Of a stretch of 64,000 nucleotides of DNA, positions 47,810 through 57,723 are shown one piece after another (position 1 is the first letter of the stretch; each line of letters begins with the position of its first letter). The translations under genes were made by a program, and so were the position numbers. The DNA lies in contig MU385725.1 in NCBI GenBank assembly GCA_022497155.1, positions 372,001 to 436,000 of the forward strand, given 5' to 3'. The notes beneath the pieces were generated by a model. It searched no databases. It was not told where the DNA came from and saw nothing but the letters and a program-made list of their open reading frames with translations. This stretch comes from Whalleya microplaca. Lineage: Eukaryota > Ascomycota > Sordariomycetes > Xylariales > Xylariaceae.

Positions 47810-50800
47810 TCACTCCAGAATAACAACCCGATCCGTCGGCCCCGCCTCCATCCACGCATCCTTATAAATCTTGCCCATGGCGACCCTGGTAGCGAAGTGC
47901 GGCCTGCGCTCGTCCCACCGCACCATCATGACGTTGTACAGCGGGTACTCGTCGCCTCCGGATCCGGCGAACCCGCGCTCCTCGTTGCCGAAGTACTGCG
48001 CCTCGGACAGCACGACGAAGTCATAACACGCCGCCGGCGCCACCACCTCCATCGCGTCGTGCAGCGTCGCGCGCCCCACCGCGAAGGATTTCGCGTCCAG
48101 GATCTCGATCTCGTGGATCCAGAGCTGCTGCGCGGGCTCGAGATTTGCGGTTGTGGTGGAGTACGTGTATAGTGTTTCGGCGCGCAAAGTCTTGTTGCCG
48201 AGCCGGAATTGAGCTGTTGATGACCGGAAGAGCAGGTGTCGCGCGTCGAGGGAGGCGAGGGCGGAGGGGGGGAGGTCGTGGATGGTGAGGGGGGCGGAGT
48301 GGAAGGGCGTCTTGTGCGCTTGGCGCCAGTCTTGGAGCGTTTGTGCTGAGTCGCTGGATAGGCCTAGGCCTGTGTTGTTGACGGGCTTGAGCTCCCCGTG
48401 GATCTCGGAGTCTGGTTTGTTCGACGAATCCTCGATTGGAGATGGTGGTGCCTTCGTGATGGGCCGGAACAATGCCTGAGAGAATGACCATGTTGATGAT
48501 GTTTTGGCTGGTGAAGGAGGTTGGGACTGGGGCTGGTCTGGAGGCTTGCTTAGGGGGGTGAATCTGTACCATCGCAGCAACGGCTTCACTCGTTCTTCGG
48601 CTTCGTCATCGATCGATTCTAGCACTTTCTTCACTCTGTATTGCTCCAGAGGGTCCGAGACTAAAGTGAAAGGCTGCTCGTAGCGCACGCCACTTGAATA
48701 CGCCCTCTCTCCCTCCGTCACAGCTTCCCAAGCCGCCCACGACCAACTTGGCATCTGGTGTTTGTCCTCCAACGGCTTTTGGTTTTGGTCCACCAGTATC
48801 CGTCTGCGGAGCCGAACGTCTTTTCCTGCGGCTGGTTGCCAGAGAATCCCCAGGTCCAGAAACTCGGTTGGCAGACCGTATAGTGTTTCGCCCCCGGGGT
48901 CGCGATTGGAATTTCGGAGTCTGCTCCCGTCTAGGATGGTGATTAGGCCCATTATGGCATTGAGGATGTCGTTTGAGAAGCTCAGATAGCGGCTTGTGTA
49001 CTGGGCTATCAGATCAGCGTACTGCTCAAATGCAGGCGATCTCCGGATGTGTAGGGCACCGTTCACATCCCGGTCGATACTGGATTTCAACGAGGTCACC
49101 TCGTCTTCCGGGAGAGATAGCCAGCTTATCTGACGCGGTCCAGTACCGGCTTCTTTAGCGGTCATGTCTTCCATGTGAACTCCATGCCTGCAGTGAAAGT
49201 AGACGTGGCCTTGGCTGAATATGAGAAGCCGCTTGGACAGCAACTTCTCCTGGAAGGTCCAGGCTCTCGTTTCCCAGGGCTTGAGCTTGGGTCTGTACTT
49301 GATGGGAATCAGAACCTTGACTCCGGGTGCTATCTCTTCTACTATTTGTCCCTGCTCCTCTCTCCTGCTACTGGGCTTCGAGACGCCATCGAGTCCTGAG
49401 TTAGCATTCCCACCATCGGCGGCGACAATTGTGACGGCGGAGTTGCCGTAAATACGGTCCATCTGGCCCAGTTGCGCAACCTTGTCGTCGCTATCCTGCA
49501 CGATACAGAGACTGTCAACCCACAGGTAACGCTTGCCGAGTTCCTTGGTGACTCTCATAGCCGAGCGGACAGTTTCAGGCAAACCAGCTTTAGCCTCACT
49601 TAATCCGCCCCGGCGGCTGAGGTGGGTTATATTGCTCTGGAGTAGCTGGACAGTGGTATAGCCTCCCCAGACGTACGAGAGGGTAACGTAATCGCATTCT
49701 CCGGGCTTCGGGAACTCAACGATCTTCTCGTCGACGACGTCGACGACCCTGAAGCCCACCCCCGAGGGCTTCTCCAGGGACTTCGACCAACCGGGCTGGC
49801 TGCAGGCTAAGCCGTGTTGGTACTCGCAGTGCTCGAGCCACCTGTTGCAGAGGGAGAGATCGATTCTCTGCGGATCGAGAACGCGCCCGTACCGAAGGTC
49901 TCCGCTCTCCTTGTCCGCCTTGTACTTCGAGGAGGCGACTCTGAGATTGAAAGAGCTGAGGAGGGTCATGGATGCGTCTGGCTCCCGGCCCTGTCCTTGC
50001 ACGTTGACGACGAAGGTTCCTGCCTCGGGATGGGTGTTGGCGTAGGCCTTGATGAATATCCATACTGGGAGCGGCCTTTTAATACGTCTTACCCTCGAGG
50101 AAATGGAATCCATTGTGTCGTCCAACGCCCTAGCGACGATATCCTTAGCTGCTTCAGATTTCGACATAGTGCTAGAGCTAGCTATCGATACAGTCTCAGA
50201 GGAGAAATCCGATGTAACGGTTTCTTCTAAGTCGAGCTCATCTAAGTATGTTCCGAGATCAGATTCTTCCTTATCTTTCAAGATACTCTTATGCCCGAAT
50301 GGCCATATCGTCTGACTTGACGTATGTCGTTTCAGGAAGTTGGCTTCCTCGGCCCATTCCGCAAATGTCTTTCCCTTGAGCTCGCTTTGGATGTGATTCT
50401 GGACTGCCGGGTGCCTCAAGGGATCGTTATCCTCGACAGATAAGGCTGTAAACAAGGTGCGACAAAATTTACACCAGGCTCTGTTCTGGAGAACCCGGTG
50501 TAACGAAGCGATGACTTCAGTCTCCACAATCTCCTGTTCGACCTTGGCATGGTGCACCGCACCATCCTCCTTGGGCGGACGGTCGAAGGGGATTTTCTCG
50601 CAGGCTTCGCAGAGCCCGCTCGAGTTTGGTTTGATCGCTTCCTGTGCCGACTTCGTGATGTCGCGAAGGTCGCCCTTGACCTGTTCAGCGACCTCGCCCA
50701 TATTCTGGATCCGACGGCGAATCAATTCGCCCGAGGGCTTCGAAAACCGCAGCCGCCGGCTAAGCTTTTTTGATTTCACTGAGTCATGCTGTGAGAGATT

Positions 50801-51196
50801 GCTGTCTACTCGGGTGAAACTGTCAGTGCTCCCCTCTTCCTCCAAAGAGTACAAGGAGTCTGCATCCTTTGCCTCGGTCGGGTATTCCATGAGAGAGATC
50901 GTCGATTTAGACGCGTAGTTTCGGAACAGCCCTAGTCCCGTCAAGCTTCGCGGCGACGGAGTCGGCGGCATCCGCGAGCTCCTAGGCGGCGATGAAGTTC
51001 TGCTGGAAGTACCGGCACTGTCGGAGGCAGGCGAGCGCCAACCGATGCCCAGCGAATCTCGACTGCTCTCAGGACCCAGCGAAGTCGAGGGAGATACGAG
51101 TGGGGGAGTTTCGTTGGCCATGATAGACGGCGTGTTCTGGCGCACTTGCTCGGTTTCGACGCTGAAGCCGAGCTCGCGATCGATACTGCGATCCAT
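47810..51196 (-). CDS. HET-domain (heterokaryon incompatibility) protein
   Basis: A single uninterrupted exon of 1128 residues. The HET domain lies at about 500-640: YVTLSYVWGG, then LPETVRSAMRVTKELGKRYL, WVDSLCIVQDS and the downstream GNSAVTIVAADG, in the family order. HET domains are found in ascomycete proteins that trigger death of fused cells of unlike genotype, but most family members have no proven incompatibility role. The first ~190 residues are Ser/Pro-rich and disordered. A paired cysteine pattern follows, CEAC (196-199) and CKFC about 45 residues later, plausibly a metal-binding module. The C-terminal ~400 residues have WSWAAWEAVTEGERAYSSG, typical of the region after HET domains. 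A second possible start is Met26. No partner het-s or NLR gene is adjacent. Confidence 0.93.
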   Translation of the reverse strand: MDRSIDRELGFSVETEQVRQNTPSIMANETPPLVSPSTSLGPESSRDSLGIGWRSPASDSAGTSSRTSSPPRSSRMPPTPSPRSLTGLGLFRNYASKSTISLMEYPTEAKDADSLYSLEEEGSTDSFTRVDSNLSQHDSVKSKKLSRRLRFSKPSGELIRRRIQNMGEVAEQVKGDLRDITKSAQEAIKPNSSGLCEACEKIPFDRPPKEDGAVHHAKVEQEIVETEVIASLHRVLQNRAWCKFCRTLFTALSVEDNDPLRHPAVQNHIQSELKGKTFAEWAEEANFLKRHTSSQTIWPFGHKSILKDKEESDLGTYLDELDLEETVTSDFSSETVSIASSSTMSKSEAAKDIVARALDDTMDSISSRVRRIKRPLPVWIFIKAYANTHPEAGTFVVNVQGQGREPDASMTLLSSFNLRVASSKYKADKESGDLRYGRVLDPQRIDLSLCNRWLEHCEYQHGLACSQPGWSKSLEKPSGVGFRVVDVVDEKIVEFPKPGECDYVTLSYVWGGYTTVQLLQSNITHLSRRGGLSEAKAGLPETVRSAMRVTKELGKRYLWVDSLCIVQDSDDKVAQLGQMDRIYGNSAVTIVAADGGNANSGLDGVSKPSSRREEQGQIVEEIAPGVKVLIPIKYRPKLKPWETRAWTFQEKLLSKRLLIFSQGHVYFHCRHGVHMEDMTAKEAGTGPRQISWLSLPEDEVTSLKSSIDRDVNGALHIRRSPAFEQYADLIAQYTSRYLSFSNDILNAIMGLITILDGSRLRNSNRDPGGETLYGLPTEFLDLGILWQPAAGKDVRLRRRILVDQNQKPLEDKHQMPSWSWAAWEAVTEGERAYSSGVRYEQPFTLVSDPLEQYRVKKVLESIDDEAEERVKPLLRWYRFTPLSKPPDQPQSQPPSPAKTSSTWSFSQALFRPITKAPPSPIEDSSNKPDSEIHGELKPVNNTGLGLSSDSAQTLQDWRQAHKTPFHSAPLTIHDLPPSALASLDARHLLFRSSTAQFRLGNKTLRAETLYTYSTTTANLEPAQQLWIHEIEILDAKSFAVGRATLHDAMEVVAPAACYDFVVLSEAQYFGNEERGFAGSGGDEYPLYNVMMVRWDERRPHFATRVAMGKIYKDAWMEAGPTDRVVILE

Positions 51197-52236
51197 GATT
51201 TCGTCGGGATAGGTTCGGCCACCTAATGGGTATTTCGTATCACAATGAATCGCGGGGTTCTTCTACCGAAGGATTCCTGGGGTAGACAAAAGCGAACACC
51301 TAATTTCCTATGCCGCTAGAATGTGGTCTTGCCCTCCAAATTACGGCATGGAGAAGAGGTTATATTTAACATATGTTACACCATTACACAAGAACCGGAC
51401 GAAGTCTCCAAACTTTTCACAACGTCTCTCCCCATTTTCGACGGCTAAAGATACTATAAATACAACAGAGCACACATTCCTTGTAATATGCAGGTTGACT
51501 GCAATGTTAGACCAACCTTTGCGGCTGATATGTCCATTGGGGGCTGGAAAGTGAGTGTTGGTTCCATGTCGGTTCCATGTCATTTAAGCGTACCGAAGAA
51601 TAATTCGGGTCGGGATCATTCTCCTTTCGGCCCCCAGCCCCATAGTGCAACCTCTACAACCGATATGGAGCAGTCAAAATGCAAATTACTACGGGTGCTA
51701 TATGTAACCACCCAGGATGGCGATGCTTACAAAGCCTCTTTCAATAGTTCAGCTCACGTCAGCTATTCCCGGGGTGGCATAACGAGGCTCTCTTAAGCCC
51801 GTTCCCTACATCACGGCCACACACGACACACCCCTGTTTTTAGCAATTGGATGTTGTGTATTATTATCAACTCCGGGAGCAAGACAAGGCTGGTTCACTT
51901 ATCCCTTCATACATGACCCAATATCAGTTGGAAAAAAATGCTAACTAAACGGCCATGTGTCCGAGAACCCTACCGTATATAAGAGGGATTAAATCAACAT
52001 TATATGGATAGCCATTGTTTTACTGAACATATATAGACTCGCTAGAATCATGTTAATGCAATTGGTAGCTCTCGACACGATCACTCATACCAGGCTACAC
52101 AACTGACTTTCGCGACCTTGCAGATGACGGTTGAAAATCACCGGCACGAAAGGCCACATGATTTCATTAACTAGATCTAGTTATATAGGATACCAGGATG
52201 AAGCCCTTCCCTATTATCAATAAAGCAGGAATGCCT
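51197..52236. other. Spacer, no gene seen
   Basis: Promoter side of the HET gene and 3' flank of the small secreted protein. Nothing else was recognised. Confidence 0.5.
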
Positions 52237-52631
52237 TTACGATTTACCATCAGGAAGACCGGCTGTACAAGTCCCGCTGGTCAGGCATCTATTTGCAACA
52301 TTGTCGTTTTCATCGAAGTTCAACCAGGCCCTGTGTATCCATACGTTAACAAGATGTCAGACAAAGATACTGCTTCGAGCGTTACTCACGATACAGCAGT
52401 CGCGGGCGGAGGTGCGAAGGGCCCCTGAGCCCAGCAGCAGTAATACCCGACGCCAGGCAGAGTCTCATTCGTGTACGATGGGTCGAGGTCCGAACATAGC
52501 CCAGCGGAGAGAAATTTTCGCTGCAGACAGAGGTCGACTTCCTCCTGCCTCTCTACCAAAGGAGCCGAAGCCGGCGTCGAGAGGGCCAGGGGCAAGATGG
52601 CGGCGACGGAAGCGAGGGCGGAGACACGCAT
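52237..52631 (-). CDS. Small secreted cysteine-rich protein
   Basis: Two exons on the minus strand (52631-52390 and 52330-52237, 59-nt intron GTGAGT...ACACAG) encode 111 residues. Without splicing the frame stops after 81 residues. Residues 1-18 form a signal peptide (MRVSALASVAAILPLALS), followed by LVERQ, which could be a dibasic-like or Kex2-type processing point. The mature part has six cysteines (LCLQRK, GLCSD, GYYCCWAQ, NRCLTSGTC), an NET glycosylation site and no recognisable domain. Size, secretion signal and cysteine content fit an effector-like or cell-surface peptide of a fungus. That role is inference. A consensus TATA box lies about 110 nt upstream. Confidence 0.75.
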
Positions 52632-52738
52632 CTTGAAGAAGTATTTCTGAGTTGTTGAAGGTTTTAGATCTCAGATGACTGTCTATGAGGATGGAATCGT
52701 CACACGCTGGGATTCCCGATCACCTGTTCTGTGACTGG

Positions 52739-52748
52739 CCTTTTATAC
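52739..52748 (-). promoter_or_regulatory. TATA box of the small secreted protein gene
   Basis: Read on the minus strand this is GTATAAAAGG, a consensus TATA element. It lies about 108 nt before the ATG at 52631, a normal distance for a short fungal leader. Confidence 0.6.
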
Positions 52749-53053
52749 ATATGATCTCGAGAGGAAGTATGATAATATGGACGGACTCGGCTAGTAGCAA
52801 CGGTTGTGGAGTTACGCCTATTCTAGCAGGATCCCCTCGGAATCTCGTATTGAGCCTGTGAATGCAACCCGACCCTTGCCAAGGCCTAGCCTATTGCACG
52901 ATTTCCTCGTCAATTCTGGCAGGTCAATTGACTGCGACAACGAGATAGCGATTATCGATCCACAGTTGAAATATCTCTCTATGGTCTATTGAGCGGTATG
53001 GCTAATGACTTAGATTACAGCTAGGATGCCTATCGCCAAGTTATCACTGTAAA

Positions 53054-53266
53054 TTAACTCGTATTTATGATAGTTATGGCTACCAGCCCAGCTAATAGAA
53101 CGACCACGGCAGCTCTTACGTTACTTGCTGATCGTGGCAGAACATCTATACGCATTGAGCTAGTAAATAAGTCAGGTCTACTAAGTAGAATGGCGCCGCA
53201 AAAATAGAGGATCATGATGTAAAGAGCGAGAGAACCGACCACTAAGAGCAAGAGATTACGAGTCAT
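53054..53266 (-). CDS. Possible small two-helix membrane protein
   Basis: A 70-residue frame from an ATG. It has two hydrophobic segments, LLLLVVGSLALYIMILYF near the N-terminus and AAVVVLLAGLVAITII near the C-terminus, separated by a polar loop with SRPDLF and RIDVLPRS. No family is recognised. It is in AT-rich DNA, where hydrophobic chance frames are common, so this is a weak call. Confidence 0.25.
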   Translation of the reverse strand: MTRNLLLLVVGSLALYIMILYFCGAILLSRPDLFTSSMRIDVLPRSASNVRAAVVVLLAGLVAITIINTS

Positions 53267-54610
53267 TGATAAGAATCGCCAACTTAGCAGTGAGAATTAC
53301 AGTAACAGGGTTAGAAATCTGGAGGCATATCTTCTAAGCCTAAACTCAATTTTCATCGTGGTAAGGATATTCCTAGTGAGGCGGAGACGAACAGAGAGGT
53401 GATAGGGCGATATGAGTTAGTGTGACACTCGACGCCAAAAAGACATTTAGAATTTCCCCAAAGCTACTTCCTACTGTACAATTGTGTAGAGAAGCTTAAC
53501 ACCAAGGACACTGGCAACTTTACACTTCTACTTACTAGCAATGCCGATTTGCACTCCCTAGCTGTCAAAATCTTACTTGCTCGCCTTCACAGCCATTGCA
53601 CTTATAACTGCTTGCATACCAAGCGCTCTCCAATGAACCAATGATAGATATAGCCAAGATTTGAGTTTCAAGAGAGCAACGTGTCGTGATGAAATGGGAA
53701 CCTGTAATTTCGATAAAGCTATATGAGATCAAGTAATTTAAACAAAGACGATACAAAAGTATCTGAAGAAACTTATTGGTTAATGCTATACTAAGTCATG
53801 AAGACTATATTTATCTATGAGTATGAGAGTATTGGTCGTTATGCTCGGGCGAGTGATGGCACAATCTTCGCAACAGGGGACTGAGATCTTCAAATCCGGG
53901 GAAGCGATCCACTATCATAGGCTATTTTTAGAACATGGTCGATAGAATCTCAAACATTAATATTTAGGGCCTACCGAGTTAACTAAACCAAAATATTGTA
54001 TTGAAGATGTTCGATTTTCAGTAATTCAAAGAGTGAAGTAGGGAAATAGGCTGGTTTTGATGATCTAATCATAAAAGTATTATTTGCCTGGCTGTGACAA
54101 GTTAAAGCATGGTTTAGCGTTGTGCTCTTATTCAGTCAAACACTTCTTTTAGTGTATACCTGCGTGAGAAAGATATATGGATAGCCTCTTAGCTCAGCGC
54201 TGAGTTACTGGTTACACTCCTGTCGATGTATCCATGATAAAATTCCTGGCAGTGTCGTTCCAATGTAGTGTCCTCTTTAGGGCCTCGGGGTAGCGAAAAT
54301 TAGTGATGAATATCTAATGCAGCCCTTAAGTTGGAGCCTAATTCTTTCAGTTGGGACTTGCATTTCTTACATAACACCTCTACCTATACATATGAGTTGC
54401 TATAGCAAATACTTTTGTATTCCCACTAATTCATTCTCAGGGCACGCCATAGAGTTCTCACGATCTATGCATGCATGGCTAATCATAATGAATGTTAGAG
54501 GATCTACCATGGCTCCTAGTGTGTGACCACAGGCAACGAGACCTGGAAACTGTATGCAATGACGTAAAATACAAACTACTTCGTCAGAACAGAGGAGCCG
54601 GCATGTGCCT

Positions 54611-55520
54611 CTAATAACTAAACGACAAACCTCCGTTAGCACTGACCAGACTACCCGTGCACCAGCCAGCCTCTGGGTTGCAAAGTGTCGCAACCATTCC
54701 AGCGATTTCGTGATCGTAAGCAGCACGCCCACCATGTCGTTCTCCCAACTCCCGTACTTCAGGGCTGTCGCTCTCCCGAACCGCCGCCAACGGCGTAACA
54801 GGATTCCACCTAGCTAATCCGTGCTTGACTTCTTCTGGAGCCGACAGATACATGTCAGTCATCACCGCGCCGGGATTGATCGTGTTCACTGTGGCCCTCT
54901 CAGCCAGTTCACGACACCATACCCTGGCCAATGCCTCCATCGCGGCCTTGGTTCCAGAGTACAACGAGGTGTGTGGCGTGCCAACCTTCGGGTTGATGCT
55001 CGACATCATGACTATCCTCCCAGACCGGTCGGTAGGCAAATGAGGCAGGCAAGCTGCTGTGAGAAAGGTAGGACCGAGAACGTTGACGGCGTAGATGTGC
55101 TGGAAGTCCTTCTCCGTAACACTTTCCAAAGGTCCCAGGTATAGTACCGCAGCATTATGAATGAGAATATCAACCTGGAGCTTGCCTGTCTCGGGATTTG
55201 CGAAGTGCTCCTTGGCTACTCCAACGATCCTCGCACATTCTTCCTTCTTACTGATGTCGGCTCGAACTACAATAGCTTTCACGTTGTGATTTCTTTCAAG
55301 CTCGTCGCGAAGGTCGGCGGCCGCTTGGTCTGACGTTGTTTTTAAGTGATTGATGAGGATGTTGCATCCTTTACTTGCAAGATTGCGTACAATTGCTGCA
55401 CCAATGCCTAGTCAAGTTACCACGGTCTGTCAGGTTCAAGATACTCGAATTCGACTAACTCCTGGCGGAACCGGTTACAATTGCAAGCTTGCCCTCGTGG
55501 ATGCATGAAGATTGAGACAT
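54611..55520 (-). CDS. Short-chain dehydrogenase/reductase 1
   Basis: Two exons on the minus strand (55520-55460, 55407-54611; 52-nt intron) give 285 residues. It is a classical SDR with a Rossmann fold that oxidises or reduces a hydroxyl/keto group with NAD(P). Visible features are the cofactor motif VTGSARSIG at residues 15-23, NAA in LIHNAAVLYLG, the catalytic Ser in VMMSSIN, YSGTK (Tyr-xxx-Lys), NPGAVMTDMY and the C-terminal GSLVSANGG. No acidic residue follows the second strand (ILINHLKTT), which leans towards NADPH. It is close to the versicolorin-reductase/3-ketoacyl-ACP-reductase-like branch. It lies tail-to-head with SDR 2 on the same strand, 484 nt apart. The intron falls inside the cofactor motif, which explains why the unspliced frame lacks its start. 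Confidence 0.9.
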
Positions 55521-56004
55521 GGACGCTCGTGTCTATGTAATCGGAACGGATTATTGGCATACGGTCTTATGGTGGGAAATGAAGCCACTGGGAGTCTGGG
55601 ACCGAACATGATACTGTCAGTAATCTAAAAGTTTCTAACTCGCAGACACGGACAACCCGAGAGAGAGTCAAGTTACCGACAGAATGGAGCTCATGCTAGA
55701 ATCGGACTATTGTGGCAATGAAATACGGCGCGTGCCGCCACGGATGTTACATATGCACCTTCATCACAACCGATGATGTGGCACTGCACATGCATAGCAG
55801 CCCCTGTTGAGAGGCATCATGCTTATTACACCAACCATGCAATGTGATAGATCAGATTGGATAACCGAAGGAAAATTGCTTCTGTAGGTGATGTAGCCCC
55901 TCGGGACTAATGTACGTTGTTAGCCTGAGCAGGGGGAAACGTTCGGTCGGAATTGACTATCGAAGTGACTTTTAATCGATCTACACTATAAAAAGTTTTG
56001 TCTC
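55521..56004. other. Spacer between the two SDR genes
   Basis: Promoter of SDR 1 and 3' flank of SDR 2. No other feature was recognised. Confidence 0.55.
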
Positions 56005-56994
56005 TCATTTCGCCATGTAACCTCCGTCGATGGGCAGGGAAACGCCAGTCACGTACGATGAAGCGTTGGATGATAGCCATAGAGAACCTTGTGCTACCTC
56101 ATGAGCCATACCAAATCGGTTTAGATAACTAACAACGGGGGCGAACTCTTCCTCTGTTGTTCCCATCGTCACTAGCGCAGCAGCAGACATCTCGGACTTT
56201 CGTGGTCAGTGATATCCTGCTAAGATGAATAAGAAGTACCTTACATAAATGGCACCAGGTGCAATGACGTTCACCCTAATTCCATGTGGTCCCCCCTCCA
56301 TTGCCGCATGTTTCGTCAAGCCGATCAAGGCATGTTTCGCTGCTGTGTAAGCGGGCACTATTTTTACCAACAGGAGTTAGAACATGCTTCATTAAACATT
56401 GTCGTTAGTATGTCCTGTCTTGGGGATTTGTCTCTAGAGATAACCTAAATAGGTAGTTCTAGTTACTCAATAAAGCTGAAATAGGTAATATATAACTTTG
56501 TAGTACGCACTATTAGGTTGAGGCTTGAAAGCGTTGATGGAAGCAATGTTGACGATCGTGCCTCTGCCACCCTGCTTGATCATCTGCTGCATTTCGTATT
56601 TGCAGCAAAGTGCCGGGCCAGTGAGATTGTTGCTAGTAATTTTATCCCAGCGCTCCTCATCAAAGTCCGTGAGAGGCGTATTATCAGGAGTCATGGCAGC
56701 ATTGTTGACCGCAGCATCAAGCCTGCCATACTTTTCCACTGTCTTCTCGATTAGATTCTGCACATCCTCAGACTTCGATATGTCAGCTTTCACGAATATG
56801 ATGTCGCCAAGCGCGGAGAATTCGGCAGCCACTTGCTCCCCTTTCTCTTCCTGCACGTCGCAGATGGCTACCTTAGCACCTGCTTTGAGGAACACTTCCG
56901 TGGTCGCTTTTCCCATTCCTTGGGCAGCACCAGTGATTATGGCGACCTTGCCCTTCAAGACAGGGTAGATGGCGGCCTCGACGACTTCAGGCAT
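56005..56994 (-). CDS. Short-chain dehydrogenase/reductase 2
   Basis: Three exons on the minus strand (56994-56511, 56357-56245, 56196-56005; introns 153 and 48 nt) give 262 residues. It is a classical [12 protein letters not shown] cofactor motif, Asp after the second strand (AICDVQ) pointing to NAD(H), NNAAM, catalytic Ser in IVNIAS, YTAAK, NVIAPGA and a C-terminal [13 protein letters not shown]. The first splice creates the QPNMPAYTAAK stretch expected in the family. It resembles sugar/polyol or glucose-1-dehydrogenase-like SDRs; the substrate is unknown. It is transcribed away from sugar porter 2 across a 729-nt shared promoter region, so the two are probably co-regulated. The ATG at 56994 is chosen over an upstream open stretch with no family match. 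Confidence 0.9.
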
Positions 56995-57723
56995 AATGTA
57001 TGTAAGATCACATGAAATATTAAAGAAACGAGTATTGGAGCGGTGAATAATAAAGTGTAGTGATCCCAATAGGGGACCGTTGTTCTTGTAAGCGTTTTAA
57101 TCACTCAAGGAATATGCCGTATTAGATGATAACAAGGTACCAATGTAGGATGTATTAGTAGAACATAGGAGGTTGGGCGACCCACACGCTGCACTATAAG
57201 CAACATTCCCCGAAGGCTCTAGATACACATAGACATAGACGTACATAGCAATAATCGACGGGAATTCATACTATAACTTTGATAGGATACTTCAGGATTG
57301 CCATTTGATAGATTGACGGTCTCTGATCTGACCTGTAATATGCCGACGCCACGTTAATAGGATATGCATGGAAGTATAATGCGAAGTATATTGATAGGTG
57401 AAAGCTTGGCGACTGTCCATTCGTGTAGATCTCAACCCTACCCTTGTCCCAAGCCGCCCAAAACACCTTACGCATAGATCGTGATACGATATATCGCGAC
57501 ATACACTAGTGGGATCTGCGATCACTATGAACACCAAGGTAACTCTATCGGTGAAACTATTTGATTCACCAATTGAATATCCCGTCTGACAGATGGGCAT
57601 GTAGTTAAAGAATTTGAAACGTTGTAGGTAACTTGAATACTTATCGTGAGGTCGGAACTCCAATTCAGCTTATTCGATCTTCCTCGTCTTCTGTGCTCAC
57701 ATACTTATTCTCTAATTTTCACC
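56995..57723. other. Shared divergent promoter region (SDR 2 / sugar porter 2)
   Basis: A 729-nt intergenic stretch between divergent starts. I see scattered CGG triplets but no clear spaced CGG...CCG pair and no other motif. Confidence 0.45.

Larger units (their letters stand above)
52632..54610. other. AT-rich spacer
   Basis: It contains the TATA box of the small secreted gene at the left and one low-confidence two-helix frame (53054-53266). The rest shows no coding signal, and about 53300-54250 is strongly AT-rich. Confidence 0.45.
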
